Positions 15,637 through 24,368 of a stretch of 64,000 bases of DNA are shown one piece after another (positions within the stretch are counted from its first letter, which is position 1; each line of letters opens with the position of its first letter). This DNA is from Bog-532 sp963830385. Lineage in GTDB: Bacteria; Actinomycetota; Actinomycetes; Streptosporangiales; Streptosporangiaceae. The stretch lies in NCBI GenBank assembly GCA_963830385.1, contig CAWHMD010000005.1, forward strand, positions 1,364,001 to 1,428,000. The letters are read 5' to 3'. Made by a program: the position numbers and the translations under genes. Under the pieces are notes generated by a model that worked only from the letters and a program-made list of their open reading frames with translations, did no database searches and was not told the DNA's origin.

Positions 15637-18600
15637 TCAGGAGATGCGGGCGGCGTAGTCCGGGACGATGGTCTCGATCCGGATCCGTACCGTCTGCGCC
15701 TCGGGCACCTCGAGCCGGTCGTAGATGTCGAGGGCCTGCCGCAACGCGATCCGGGCGGCGTCGAACCGGCCGGTCACCTGCTCGGCTTCGGCGATTCCCT
15801 CGAGGACCTTGCCCTCCTCGTAGGGCTCGCCATTTTCCCTGGCCATGCGCAGGGCGGCCTGGTAACCGTCGAGCGCCTCGCTGTAGCGGCCCGACCCGCG
15901 GCGGATGTCGGCCATCAGGCGCAGCGCGATCAGCTGCTGGGACAGGTTGCCGACCTCCTCGGCGATCGCGCGCGCTCGCTGATGGTGAGCCAGCGCCTCG
16001 TCGTGACAGGCAGCGCTCTCGTAGATGGCGCCGATGTCGTTGAGCACCTCGGCCTCGTTGGGCCGGTCGCCGATGTCCCGGTAGCTGGCCAGGGCCTTCC
16101 GGTAGGACGCGAGCGCTTCTTCGTGGTTGCCCTTGTACCGGTGCACGCTGCCGATGTTCTGGTGCAGGATCGCCTCGTACTGGGCCCCGCCGATCTCGCC
16201 GAAGATGTCCAGCGCCTGGGTATAGGAATCGAGCGCGTCCCGGTGGTGCCCGCCGTAGAAGTAGACCCGGCCCAGGTTGCCGAGCACCTTCGCCTCCCCG
16301 CGCCGGTCCCCGGCCGCGCGGTAGAGGGCCAGCGCCTCTCTCATCTGGGCGGTGGCCTCGGGATGGCGACCCAGCTGCCAGAGGCAGACACCGCTGTGGG
16401 CGAGCGCGTCGGCCACTCCCCGCGTGTCGGCCGTGTCCTGGTACAGGAGCCCGGCCTCGGCGAAGCAGGCGACCGCCTCGCGCCAGCGGGCCGCGCTGAA
16501 GTGAGCGAGGCCAATCTGGTCAAGCGCCCGGGCCTCGCCGCCCGGATCGGTCAGCGACCGGTAGATGACCGCGGCCTCCTCCGCCAGGGCCATCGACGCC
16601 TCGGGGTGGCCGGTCAGCTGATGGACCGCGCTGAGGGCCAGCGCCGCCCGGGCTACCCGGGCCGGATCGGCGATGTCCCGGCTGGCCTGCAGGGCCGCCG
16701 CGTGCGCGCTGACCGCCGCGTCCCAGTAGGCGCTCGCCTCCATGAAGTCGGCCAGCAGATCGACGAGGTCGGCGCTATTCGCCTTCCACTCGTGCCGGTC
16801 CGCGTAGCGCGCGACCTCCAGGATGTTGCGCCACTCGGCCTCCAGCCAGCCGGTCGCGTCCTCGGCCGTCACCAGCGGCAGCCCGGCGGCCGGCCCGTGG
16901 CCCGGTGGCACGGCGACCGGCGGCCGGGACGGGTACAGGACGCGGACGGCCCGGCCGGCGGTGTGCCGGTAGTGGTCGATGAGCCGGCTGAGGGCCTGCC
17001 GCCGCTCCCCTGGGGGGTCATCGCGGGCGGCCAGCTCGGCGGCGTAGCCGCGGATCAGGTCGTGGAACCGGAGCGATCCGCCGGGCGCCTCGGCCAGCAG
17101 GTGATGGTCGAGCAGGGCACCGAGCGCCTTCTCGGCCTCGGCGTGGGTGCAGCCGCCGAGGGCGGCCACCGAGGCCAGGCTGAAGCTGGCGCACGGGCTG
17201 ACGCCCAGCCGCCGGAAGATCTGCTGATGGTCCGGCGCGAGCGCCTGGTAGGACAGATCGAAGGCGGCGGTGACCTCGGGAGCGGCCGCGCTCGCCCCGC
17301 TCAGCCAGGGCGGCGACTGGGCCAGCTCGCCGGTCAGCCCGCGCAGGCCCGGCAGCCCGTCCTGGGCGACCCGGCCGGCGGTGAGCTGGATCGCCAGCGG
17401 CAGCCGGCCGCAGCGCTGGACGGCGGCCTCGATCTGATCGGCGTCCTCGTCCCGGCGCTCGCCGCTGAGCTGCCGGAACAGCGTCACGGCGGCGTCGACA
17501 GGCAGCACGTCGAGGTTCAGCGAGCGCGCCCAGCCGAGCTCGGGCAGCCTGCGCCGGGTGGTGATCAGGATCAGGCACCGGCTGGTGATCGGCAGCAGCG
17601 GGCCGATCTGGTCGTGCCCGGCCGCGTCGTCGAGGATCACCACGGCGCGACGCCGGCTCAGCTGGGCCCGCCACAGGGCGGTGCGCTCGCCGATCGTCTC
17701 CGGTATCTGCGCGGCCGGCACGGCCAGCATCTGCAGCAGCCGGTACAGCGCCTCGGCCTGGTCGAGGGCCGGGCTGCCGGGGTCGTGGGAGTGCAGGTTG
17801 AGGTAGATCGTCCCGTCCGGGTACTGGCCGCGGACCAGCCGGGCGGCGCGGACCGCGAGCGTGGTCTTGCCCACGCCGGGCATGCCCTCGATGACGACGA
17901 CGCCCGGGCGGCCGCCGTCCCCGTCGGTGAGCTCGGCCAGCTCGGGGTCCCGGCCGACGAACTCGCCTGCCTCGGGCGGGAGCGTGTCGGGCGGGGCGGC
18001 CTGGGCGATACGCCGGCCGACGGGCCGGACGGCCAGCTCGGGATCCCGGCTGAGGATGCGCTGGTGCAGCTCGGACAGGGCCGCGCCCGGCTCCGCCCCC
18101 TGCTCCTCGATCAGGCGGCCGCGGGTCTCCCGGTACAGGCCGAGGGCGTCGGCGGGCCGGCCGCTCCGGCACAGCGCCGTCATCTGGTGGCCGACCAGCG
18201 TCTCGTCCGCCGGGTACTGGACCAGCAGCTGGGAAAGCTCGCCGACCAGCTCGGCGTGCTGGCCGAGCTCCAGCTCGCAGCCGACCCGCTCGAGCACGGC
18301 CGCGCGCCGCTCCTCCTCGAGCGCGTCCCGCATCCGCGCGGCCCAGTCGCCGCCGATCCCGGCCAGCGCCTGACCGCGCCACAGCATGTCGGCCTCGCGG
18401 AGCAACTCGGCCGCCGGCTCGTAGTCGCCGCTGGCGGCCAGGGCGTCGGCCTGGCGGCGGAGCCGGCGGAACTGATGCACGTCGACCGTTTCCGGGTCGA
18501 CCTCGAGCAGGTAGCCCTGGGCCCGCCCGAGCAACCGCAGGTCGTCCCCGACCGCCTGCCGGAGGGAGGCTCGCAGCCGGGCCACGTAGACCGAAAGGCT

Positions 18601-18780
18601 CTCCCGGGCTTTGGCCGGGGGCTCCGCGTCCCACAGCCGGTCGATCAAGGTCTCGACCGGAACCAGGGCTCGCGGCGTCAGCAGGAGCATGGCCAGGATC
18701 GACCGCGCGCGGGCGCGGCCGAGGTCCTGCCGGCGTCCGGCCGACCAGAGCTCAATCGGCCCGAGAACCCGGAATTCCAT
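15637..18780 (-). CDS. AfsR-type SARP transcriptional regulator (SARP-NB-ARC-TPR)
   Basis: Large 1047-residue regulator. Residues 1-95 form an OmpR-like DNA-binding domain (MEFRVLGPIELW, RARSILAMLLLTP, LIDRLWDAEPP), residues 100-250 a bacterial transcriptional activation domain, and about 290-560 an NB-ARC ATPase with Walker A GMPGVGKTT and Walker B VVILDDAAG. From about 690 a series of at least seven TPRs follows (repeats of ALDSYTQALDIF type). AfsR-like proteins activate antibiotic or developmental genes. The ATG at 18780 just before EFRVLGP is chosen; an upstream in-frame start is possible but lacks homology. Its likely direct target is nos, 170 bp downstream on the same strand. Confidence 0.93.
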   Translation of the reverse strand: MEFRVLGPIELWSAGRRQDLGRARARSILAMLLLTPRALVPVETLIDRLWDAEPPAKARESLSVYVARLRASLRQAVGDDLRLLGRAQGYLLEVDPETVDVHQFRRLRRQADALAASGDYEPAAELLREADMLWRGQALAGIGGDWAARMRDALEEERRAAVLERVGCELELGQHAELVGELSQLLVQYPADETLVGHQMTALCRSGRPADALGLYRETRGRLIEEQGAEPGAALSELHQRILSRDPELAVRPVGRRIAQAAPPDTLPPEAGEFVGRDPELAELTDGDGGRPGVVVIEGMPGVGKTTLAVRAARLVRGQYPDGTIYLNLHSHDPGSPALDQAEALYRLLQMLAVPAAQIPETIGERTALWRAQLSRRRAVVILDDAAGHDQIGPLLPITSRCLILITTRRRLPELGWARSLNLDVLPVDAAVTLFRQLSGERRDEDADQIEAAVQRCGRLPLAIQLTAGRVAQDGLPGLRGLTGELAQSPPWLSGASAAAPEVTAAFDLSYQALAPDHQQIFRRLGVSPCASFSLASVAALGGCTHAEAEKALGALLDHHLLAEAPGGSLRFHDLIRGYAAELAARDDPPGERRQALSRLIDHYRHTAGRAVRVLYPSRPPVAVPPGHGPAAGLPLVTAEDATGWLEAEWRNILEVARYADRHEWKANSADLVDLLADFMEASAYWDAAVSAHAAALQASRDIADPARVARAALALSAVHQLTGHPEASMALAEEAAVIYRSLTDPGGEARALDQIGLAHFSAARWREAVACFAEAGLLYQDTADTRGVADALAHSGVCLWQLGRHPEATAQMREALALYRAAGDRRGEAKVLGNLGRVYFYGGHHRDALDSYTQALDIFGEIGGAQYEAILHQNIGSVHRYKGNHEEALASYRKALASYRDIGDRPNEAEVLNDIGAIYESAACHDEALAHHQRARAIAEEVGNLSQQLIALRLMADIRRGSGRYSEALDGYQAALRMARENGEPYEEGKVLEGIAEAEQVTGRFDAARIALRQALDIYDRLEVPEAQTVRIRIETIVPDYAARIS

Positions 18781-19231
18781 GATCGCTCTGCATCGTCTAC
18801 CGCCCGTCGGCACGTCGTAGCTGACACCGGATCAGGATGGGCCGAACCATCCCACAGGGTCTATACCCGTTGTCGGCATTCTCCATCCGTATTAAATACA
18901 GAATGATCAGCGCAGGACAATAGTCAGAGGTCACCCTCCGTGTTGCCGTGCAACTTTCATGGCAACTTCGCAGGCGGTCCAGTTGATCATGCCATGCCGC
19001 AGAAAACCGGGCATTCCCGGGAGCATTTCTGCGAAGTTACCTTTTAAAAATCTGAATTCGGCGACGGCCTGTGACCTGCGCACAGCGGCTCCAGAAAGTG
19101 CTGACGGGCGTGAAAAATTGCCGCACGTATTTGCCTGAAACCGCCCATCGCAGTGGCTATTACGATAGTTTAGGTATTGAGACACTCTAAGCAGATATCA
19201 AGCCCTAGTCATCGGTAAGGGGATCGTCTCG
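18781..19231. other. Divergent promoter region, SARP / small peptide gene
   Basis: About 450 bp, lower GC than the surroundings and with no supportable gene. It holds an element of the TGCATGARACTTGCA class and a bulged hairpin at 19000-19033 (GCAGAAA / TTTCTGC enclosing CCGGG / CCCGG). Confidence 0.6.
18946..18970 (-). promoter_or_regulatory. TGCATGARACTTGCA element, copy 3 (SARP promoter)
   Basis: The - strand reads AAGTTGCCATGAAAGTTGCA then CGGCAAC, one base longer than the consensus. It is about 170 bp upstream of the SARP start. Confidence 0.6.
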
Positions 19232-19480
19232 ATGAAGACTCACAATTGGATCATTCCTGCTGGGAAGCACGCGAAAATAGGTCCTGCCACCCGGCTGGCG
19301 GAGGCAGCGATAGGCGACTCACCAGCACAAACAGCCCGCGCGATGCTGATCCTGGCTCTGGTGGTGGGCGGCGGAGCGGAAAGCACAACGCTGGCCGCAA
19401 GCAGCAATTATGCCGCAGCCACCGCCACCATTGTCCCGGCCACCCACACGCACGCCGTCGCGCATCCCTGGCTCATGTAA
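19232..19480 (+). CDS. Small peptide gene, 82 residues, unknown
   Basis: ATG preceded by AAGGGGATCGTCTCG, a reasonable ribosome site. The product has a basic first half (KTHNWIIPAGKHAKIG), one hydrophobic segment (ARAMLILALVVGGGA) and a Thr/His/Ala-rich C-terminus ending AHPWLM. A strong terminator starts 12 bp after the stop, showing that this is an individual transcript. No family recognised. A single-span or exported peptide is possible. Confidence 0.5.
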   Translation: MKTHNWIIPAGKHAKIGPATRLAEAAIGDSPAQTARAMLILALVVGGGAESTTLAASSNYAAATATIVPATHTHAVAHPWLM

Positions 19481-19491
19481 AAAAGACTTAC

Positions 19492-19517
19492 AACGGCGCC
19501 ACACACGTGGCGCCGTT
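19492..19517 (+). terminator. Intrinsic terminator after the small peptide gene
   Basis: Perfect 11-bp stem AACGGCGCCAC / GTGGCGCCGTT, 4-nt loop, then T. It is flanked on the left by a run of A, so it can also work on the - strand. Confidence 0.8.
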
Positions 19518-19542
19518 TAGTCATGCCCGGGGGTAATAACGC

Positions 19543-19576
19543 GCGGCCGACGGCTCAGGGAAACGCCGTCGGCCGC
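19543..19576 (-). terminator. Terminator of the flavohemoglobin-DivIVA operon
   Basis: Perfect 12-bp stem GCGGCCGACGGC / GCCGTCGGCCGC with a 10-nt loop, 6 bp past the stop of the last gene. Back to back with the previous terminator. Confidence 0.8.
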
Positions 19577-19582
19577 CTTTAA

Positions 19583-20371
19583 TCAATGACGTAGATACGC
19601 GCTGCCGTTGCCGTTCCCGTGGCCGTTGATCGCCTGGGCGGACTTCGCCGCACCGGTACGGCCCGCGGGAACAGAGGGACTCGTGGGATGCTTGGGGTTT
19701 GAGGGCATTGCGGGCCCGCGCTGGGCTATTTCTTCGATCGAGTCCGTTTCCTTGCGCTCCCACTCCTCGATGCCGCGCAGGATTCCCTCGGTATAGGCGC
19801 GCAGATGGGCCCGGTAGACACCGCTGTAGGTGCGCAGATACGCCAATTCAGCCTGCGCGGCCTGCCATTCTTCGTCGGACGGGGGCGCCGCGGTCACGTC
19901 CAGCGCGGAAACGGCGGCGTCGCGGGCCTTGGCCTGGGCCTCTTCCAGCAGCTGGCTCGAGTGCTGGCGGGCCTGCTGCATGACCTCGTCGCGCCGCTGC
20001 CGGGTCTCCTTGGTCAGGCGGCTGCTGTAGTCGCGGGCATCGGACACGTACTTCTCGGCGGTGACCTGGGCGGTCGACAGGATGCGGACCGCGTGCACGT
20101 GCGCGTCCTCCGCGCCGAACAGCACCGACTGCTCGTCACCGCTCTCGGCCTCCCCGGCGATGATCCGGCGGCGGAGCCGCTGGACCTCCTGCCACAGCGC
20201 CGTGCGCTCGTTGATCAGGCGCACCAGTTCGGCGTGCACCGAGGTGAGGAACTCCCTGACGGGCCCTTCCTCATAGCCCCGCCGCCCCAGCCGGGACGTC
20301 GGGAAGATCACGTGCTGCAGCTCATCCGGGCTCAGCCGGCCCCGCTCGTGGTCGAACCATGCAGTGGTCAA
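19583..20371 (-). CDS. DivIVA-domain coiled-coil protein
   Basis: A 262-residue soluble protein. An N-terminal DivIVA-like motif (LSPDELQHVIFP, then RRGYEEGPVREFLTSVHAEL) is followed by coiled coil to about residue 150, a second helical segment with many Tyr/Arg residues (150-205), and a Gly/Asn-rich tail (GHGNGNGS). The TTG start overlaps the flavohemoglobin stop (TTGA); no better start exists before the DivIVA motif. DivIVA proteins sense curved membrane and organise poles or growing tips in actinobacteria. Coupling to an NO-detoxifying enzyme is unusual and suggests localisation or a stress-linked role. Confidence 0.83.
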   Translation of the reverse strand: MTTAWFDHERGRLSPDELQHVIFPTSRLGRRGYEEGPVREFLTSVHAELVRLINERTALWQEVQRLRRRIIAGEAESGDEQSVLFGAEDAHVHAVRILSTAQVTAEKYVSDARDYSSRLTKETRQRRDEVMQQARQHSSQLLEEAQAKARDAAVSALDVTAAPPSDEEWQAAQAELAYLRTYSGVYRAHLRAYTEGILRGIEEWERKETDSIEEIAQRGPAMPSNPKHPTSPSVPAGRTGAAKSAQAINGHGNGNGSAYLRH

Positions 20372-21486
20372 GATTCGCTCCAGCCGAAGTCCTCGAGGTG
20401 TATGTGATCGGTGGGCAGGCCCGCCGCGGCCAGCGCCGCGGCCGTGTCCCGGACCATCGCGGTCGGGCCGGCCACGTAGGCGTCATGGCCCGACCAGCCG
20501 CCGCGCCGGGTCACCACCTCGGGCAGGTTCCCGGTCTCGCCGGTGAAGGTGGGGTCATCCGACACCACCGGGGTGACGGTCAGCCAGCGATACTCAGCCG
20601 CCATCTTCTCCAGGTTTTCCAGGTCGTACAGGCCGTCGGCCGTCCGCGCGCCGAAGAACAGCTGGACCAGCGGGCTCTGCGGCAGGCCGGCCACCTGCTG
20701 GAGGATGGCCTTCAGCGGAGCCAGCCCGGTGCTGCCCGCCACCATCAGCAGGGGGCGGCCCGAGCTGAGCGGATCGAGCGTGAGCACCCCGACCGGAGGC
20801 CCGAGCCGGACCGTCGTGCCGACGATCGCCGGGCTGGTCAGGGACATGCTCACCATCCCGCCGTCGATCAGCCGGACGTGGAACTCCAGCAGGCCGTCCT
20901 GGCGGGGGGCGTTGGCCATGGAGTAAAAGCGCCACAGCCGCGGATGGTTCTCGCACTCGATGGCCACCGACTGTCCCGGCCGGTAGTCCAACGGCGGGTC
21001 GGGCTGGACGAGCAGCACGGACACGTCGAACGACCTCGCTTCGGAGGCCACGACCGTCCCCCGCCACCACGGCGGCCGGGCCTGCTCGTCCGCTTGGGCG
21101 GCGGCCTTCATCACCGAACCGATGAGGTCGTAGGCACCCGCCCAGTCGGCCGCCAGCTCGGGTGTCCAGGACGGCCCGGAGAAGTGTTCGAGGGTGGCCA
21201 GCAGGCTGCCGCGCACGACGTCGTAGTGCTCGGCGATCACGTCGAACTTCCGGTGATCACGGCCGAGGGCCTGCAGGAAAGCGGTCAGCTCGTCGACCCG
21301 GTCCACCTGGGCCACGATCTGGACCAGGGCCTTGACGAAGTGGTCGCGCTGAGCCGCCATCGAGACCGGGAACATGTCCCGCACCTCTGGGCGCTTCAGG
21401 AACAGGTCGGCGTAGAAGAACAGTGGTAGCTCGTCGCCGTGCACCGTAACGTGGGCGAAGCTCTCCCGCAGCCGGGCAACGTCCAA
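20368..21486 (-). CDS. hmp: Flavohemoglobin (NO dioxygenase)
   Basis: Globin fused to a ferredoxin-NADP reductase-like FAD/NAD module; converts NO and O2 to nitrate using NAD(P)H. It has 372 residues, a little shorter than the usual 390-400. In the globin part Tyr25 (B10) and Gln46 (E7) fit the distal pocket and His78 in ALGRDHRKF is the probable proximal ligand. The reductase part shows RPGQSVAI, RFYSMAN, the nucleotide loop AGSTGLAPLKA and YVAGPTAMV. TTG at 21486 is preceded by GGAGAGG. The promoter carries the element pair also found at the globin remnant. Likely partner or antidote to the NO synthase. Confidence 0.93.
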   Translation of the reverse strand: MDVARLRESFAHVTVHGDELPLFFYADLFLKRPEVRDMFPVSMAAQRDHFVKALVQIVAQVDRVDELTAFLQALGRDHRKFDVIAEHYDVVRGSLLATLEHFSGPSWTPELAADWAGAYDLIGSVMKAAAQADEQARPPWWRGTVVASEARSFDVSVLLVQPDPPLDYRPGQSVAIECENHPRLWRFYSMANAPRQDGLLEFHVRLIDGGMVSMSLTSPAIVGTTVRLGPPVGVLTLDPLSSGRPLLMVAGSTGLAPLKAILQQVAGLPQSPLVQLFFGARTADGLYDLENLEKMAAEYRWLTVTPVVSDDPTFTGETGNLPEVVTRRGGWSGHDAYVAGPTAMVRDTAAALAAAGLPTDHIHLEDFGWSES

Positions 21487-21539
21487 CGGTCCCGCCTCTC
21501 CGTGGAATCAGGGCTGGGTGACCCAGTCCCCATTGCAGG

Positions 21540-21558
21540 GCAAGTCTCATGCAAGTTG
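21540..21558 (-). promoter_or_regulatory. TGCATGARACTTGCA element, copy 2 (flavohemoglobin promoter)
   Basis: The - strand reads AACTTGCATGAGACTTGC, 54 bp upstream of the start. Identical over 15 nt with copy 1. Confidence 0.72.
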
Positions 21559-21567
21559 CACTGCAAG

Positions 21568-21589
21568 ACATCCGTCAGCTGACGTATGT
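21568..21589. promoter_or_regulatory. 22-bp palindrome, copy C (flavohemoglobin promoter)
   Basis: Arms ACATCCGTCA and TGACGTATGT around GC, one mismatch. Spaced 13 nt from the neighbouring element, as at copy B. Confidence 0.75.
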
Positions 21590-21638
21590 ACGAAGAGAAG
21601 CGCGGGAGGCAGCGGCGCGGGGGTGCTCAGGGAACGCA

Positions 21639-21678
21639 AAAGCGGGGAGGCCCAGACACAAGAAGCCTTCCCCGCTTT
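21639..21678. terminator. Terminator after the DUF397 gene
   Basis: Stem AAAGCGGGG / CCCCGCTTT extended by AGGC / GCCT. The - strand 3' side ends in TTTT. Lies 30 bp past the DUF397 stop. Confidence 0.75.
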
Positions 21679-21707
21679 GCACGTTCAGCGTTCTTTGTGA
21701 CAAATGG

Positions 21708-21950
21708 TCACTTACGGCCGAAGCCGTCGAATTCCCCGTTGTGGGCGCCGCCGATGAATGCGTGCCATTCATCCGGAGTGAATTCGAGCATCGGCCCGTC
21801 CGGATGACGGCTATTGCGGAGGCCGACGCCGCCATCGGGAAGGCTCGCCACCTCGACGCAGTTGCCGCTGGAAAAGCTCAGGGAACTCTTCACCCAGCTG
21901 AGACCCGAATCCGGCGCTTCGGGCAAATCTCCGAATGTAGGGCTTTCCAC
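21708..21950 (-). CDS. DUF397 protein
   Basis: 80-residue DUF397 protein (LSWVKSSLSFSSGNCVEVA, GGVGLRNSRHPDGPMLEF, DEWHAFIGGA). In actinomycetes these are encoded beside Scr1/BldB-type XRE regulators and are thought to act as toxin-like or antagonist partners of them. Here the matching XRE gene lies 360 bp upstream on the same strand. The C-terminal GGAHNGEFDGF is typical. Confidence 0.9.
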   Translation of the reverse strand: MESPTFGDLPEAPDSGLSWVKSSLSFSSGNCVEVASLPDGGVGLRNSRHPDGPMLEFTPDEWHAFIGGAHNGEFDGFGRK

Positions 21951-22311
21951 GTCATACCTCGCTGGTGCTCGCGTTATCTATGGGAGTGGGCTTCAGCTCG
22001 AGGTCGGATGACTACACTTAGTAGCACGAGGACCCGAGAAACAACACAACATGTACACCGTAAGACCCCCGCGCCCCAGCCGCAGGAAAATTCGGCAAAT
22101 CTCTCGGCAAACGCCACGGCTACTTGCGGCAAACGGGGATACATCTGCTCGCGCCGCCCGGAACGCCATAACAGCGACAACCAAGCCGATCGGGGCAAAT
22201 GGGTTACGCAGGCCGGGTCGCGGGCGAAGGGGCACTACGGCCGGCCCGGCTCCAGTCAGCGCAGCTCCAGTCAGCGCGGGCCCAGTCGGCGCGGCATCAG
22301 CCGGCGCGGCA
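21951..22311. other. Gap between XRE and DUF397 genes
   Basis: About 360 bp with no supported gene, containing the DUF397 promoter region and, at its XRE end, five 15-bp tandem repeats. XRE/DUF397 pairs are usually much closer, so something may have been inserted or lost here. Confidence 0.5.
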
Positions 22312-22323
22312 CTAGCCGTCCCG
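22249..22323. repeat. Five 15-bp imperfect tandem repeats
   Basis: Units GCTCCAGTCAGCGCA, GCTCCAGTCAGCGCG, GGCCCAGTCGGCGCG, GCATCAGCCGGCGCG and GCACTAGCCGTCCCG, running over the XRE stop codon at 22312. Confidence 0.8.
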
Positions 22324-23199
22324 GCGGCCGCCTGACCATTGCGACTCCGCCGTTTTGAGAATGAGCTCAAGCGACGCGGTCGGATCGAGCGCCGACTCGG
22401 CGAGCACCTGGAAGGCGATCCGGTGCAGGTAGGTTTCCCGCTCTTCTTCGAAGATAAAACCGCGCCGCATTTCCTCAATGCTAACGACCTCCTGCGGCGT
22501 CCTGTCGCCGTCCACCGTGAAGCCGAAGATGACAAAGGATTCGCCGAAAACGCCGTGCTGCGCATTCAGCGGAAGGATCTGCAGGGTCACGTTGGGGCGC
22601 TCGGCGTCGGCGGCCAGTCGCTGCAGTTGCTCGTACATCACCGTGTCATCACCGATGCGGCGCTGCAGGACCGATTCGTCGAGAATGACCGACAGCTCCA
22701 GCCCGTCGCGCTCCAGCACCCGCTGACGTCGCATCCGGACGTTGACCATCCGGCCGACCACACCCGGCGGTACCGGCTCGACCCGGTTGGCGCTGCTGAT
22801 GATGTGCCGGGCGTACGCCTCGGTCTGCAGCAGCCCGGTCACCACGTCCACGTGCCAGATCGACATGGCCGACGCTTCGTACTCCAGGCCGATGAATTGC
22901 TGATAGTCCTCGGTGAGGCTGTCGCCGAACTCTTCCCACCAGCCCTTCTGGGCCGCGTCCTGGGCGAGCCCGAGCAACTGCTCGCGGCGGGAGCCGGTGA
23001 TCTGGTAGTAGTCGAGCAGCCGCTCGACCTCTTTGGGCCGCAGGCTGGTCCGGGCCCGTTCATACCGGCTGATCTTCGAGGCAGACCACTTCAGCGCCGC
23101 GGCAACGGCGTCTCCGCTTTTGCCCCGGCTCTCCCTGATCGCGCGCAACTCGGCTGCCAGCCGGCGCCGTCGCACCGTAGGGCTTCCTGGGGCGATCAA
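22312..23199 (-). CDS. XRE-family regulator with DUF5753 domain
   Basis: 295-residue regulator. The N-terminal HTH (RRRRLAAELRAIRESRGKSG, then DAVAAALKWSASKISRYE) is followed by DUF5753 (about 100-275; YEASAMSIWHVDVVTGLLQT, QILPLNAQHGVFGESFVI). The TTG at 23199 is chosen because GAGGAGG lies 7 nt upstream and it keeps the conserved SPTVRRRRL start; an ATG at 23256 has no ribosome site. Forms the usual pair with DUF397 in developmental or phage-like regulation. Target unknown. Confidence 0.88.
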   Translation of the reverse strand: MIAPGSPTVRRRRLAAELRAIRESRGKSGDAVAAALKWSASKISRYERARTSLRPKEVERLLDYYQITGSRREQLLGLAQDAAQKGWWEEFGDSLTEDYQQFIGLEYEASAMSIWHVDVVTGLLQTEAYARHIISSANRVEPVPPGVVGRMVNVRMRRQRVLERDGLELSVILDESVLQRRIGDDTVMYEQLQRLAADAERPNVTLQILPLNAQHGVFGESFVIFGFTVDGDRTPQEVVSIEEMRRGFIFEEERETYLHRIAFQVLAESALDPTASLELILKTAESQWSGGRRDG

Positions 23200-23974
23200 T
23201 GGCGTCCCTCCTCGGTACCGCAGGGGCCAACAGGGAGGCGGTGCCGCAGGTTTCATTGAAATATTTAGCGAAACCCTTAATACACCGTACCCACACAGGC
23301 CGCAACCAAGCTTCCACTCCTCTTCCAGATACGGATCCGAGCCATTTCCGGTTCAAATGCACGGCGACCCAAAACCGGCGACGCCAGGATCGGTCACGGG
23401 CGGGAACGATCGGCCGGGAGAAATTGGATCTTGCCGCCGGCCGTATATGGCCAGGCTGAGGCCCTTATTGCGGACGCTGCGCACGCCACTGAGGGCGGGC
23501 GGCGCGGGCCACTGATCAGGCACAACGGGCCGCCCGGGGCAACGCGCGGCCGAAGACAATGCCAGCCTGGTAGCAAGAGCAATAGACACACAGGCGATCG
23601 GCGGCCATGCGCAGCCCGGCGGCCGGGATATGCGCCGCGCGCGACTCGGGAATCGGCCGGGCGGGTGCCATCGTGGTACCCGGTGACCGGATCGCGACGT
23701 CGGAGTGGGCCCGAGCGGCAAGCCCAGCGAAATCCCGGCTGTGACTGGTGTAAAGCTTTAGGGCGTCCGGGGCAGCAGTGAAATAACTGGCCAGAGTTAC
23801 CGGCCCGGATGGGGCCGGAGGTCAGGCTCAATAACCCATCGAGGCCGGAAATCAGGCGCGACGATGAGCCCGGTAGACGGATTCAATCGGCATTTCTGGC
23901 GCGCGCCGATCACCGGACGGTGTGCGGCAATTACCCAAGGCGGCCGCGGGCTGTGGACGCGCGTCGCGAGCTGG
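23200..23974. other. Gene-poor stretch
   Basis: About 775 bp. Open frames on both strands exist but are Arg/Pro/Gly-rich, lack ribosome sites and do not look like proteins. I see no RNA gene or clear repeat here. Confidence 0.5.
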
Positions 23975-24136
23975 TTACGCGTGGTAAATGAAGTCGGGCC
24001 GCATGTGAGTGGCGGATGCCGCCACTGCGGCAGGCGCCGAGGAGGTCAGCACGACGGCGGTTGAGCCAGCCAGAATTGATCCGGCCGTGCCGAGCGAGAG
24101 AATCGCCGGAATGATAATGTTGCGCTTGATGGACAC
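23975..24136 (-). CDS. Small secreted peptide, 53 residues
   Basis: GTG start with GGAGG just upstream. The product opens with a basic residue pair and a signal-like segment (SIKRNIIIPAILSLGTAG, then SILAGSTAVVL), an Ala-rich cleavage region (APAAVAAS), and a short mature end ATHMRPDFIYHA. It looks like a precursor for a 10-15 residue extracellular peptide. Its position between an XRE/DUF397 pair and an LAL regulator would suit a signalling peptide, but the function is unknown. Confidence 0.6.
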   Translation of the reverse strand: MSIKRNIIIPAILSLGTAGSILAGSTAVVLTSSAPAAVAASATHMRPDFIYHA

Positions 24137-24368
24137 GATGCCTCCACGGCGTCTACAGAGGTCAGCGGCCTGAATCAACGCTTCCTGAGGCCACTTGGCC
24201 TATCCGGGCCCAAGGGGGCTTACCGCGATTATCAGATGATTACGGGCGATAAGTTAAGACCTTTTGTTGATTTTTTTGAATAAAAAACCTGCATTACCCC
24301 TTTCGTTTTTCTTGATTTGAAAAAGTCATAGCCGGGTTGCCGAAAAATGTTATTGCCCGGTGCAATGC

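Noticed and set aside
14173..18906. A 1577-codon open frame on the + strand
   Set aside because: Complement of the nos and SARP genes; its composition is Arg/Gly/Ala shadow sequence. Only its first 30 codons (globin remnant) are meaningful.
18940..18975. Sigma-54 -24/-12-like match within the shared element
   Set aside because: Actinobacteria lack sigma-54; the resemblance is chance.
18931..19185. 84-codon frame on the - strand in the SARP promoter region
   Set aside because: Low-GC codons, no ribosome site, and it would cover a conserved promoter element.
23353..23831. Several overlapping frames in the gene-poor stretch, both strands
   Set aside because: Arg/Pro/Gly-rich, no ribosome sites, mutually overlapping; none supportable.
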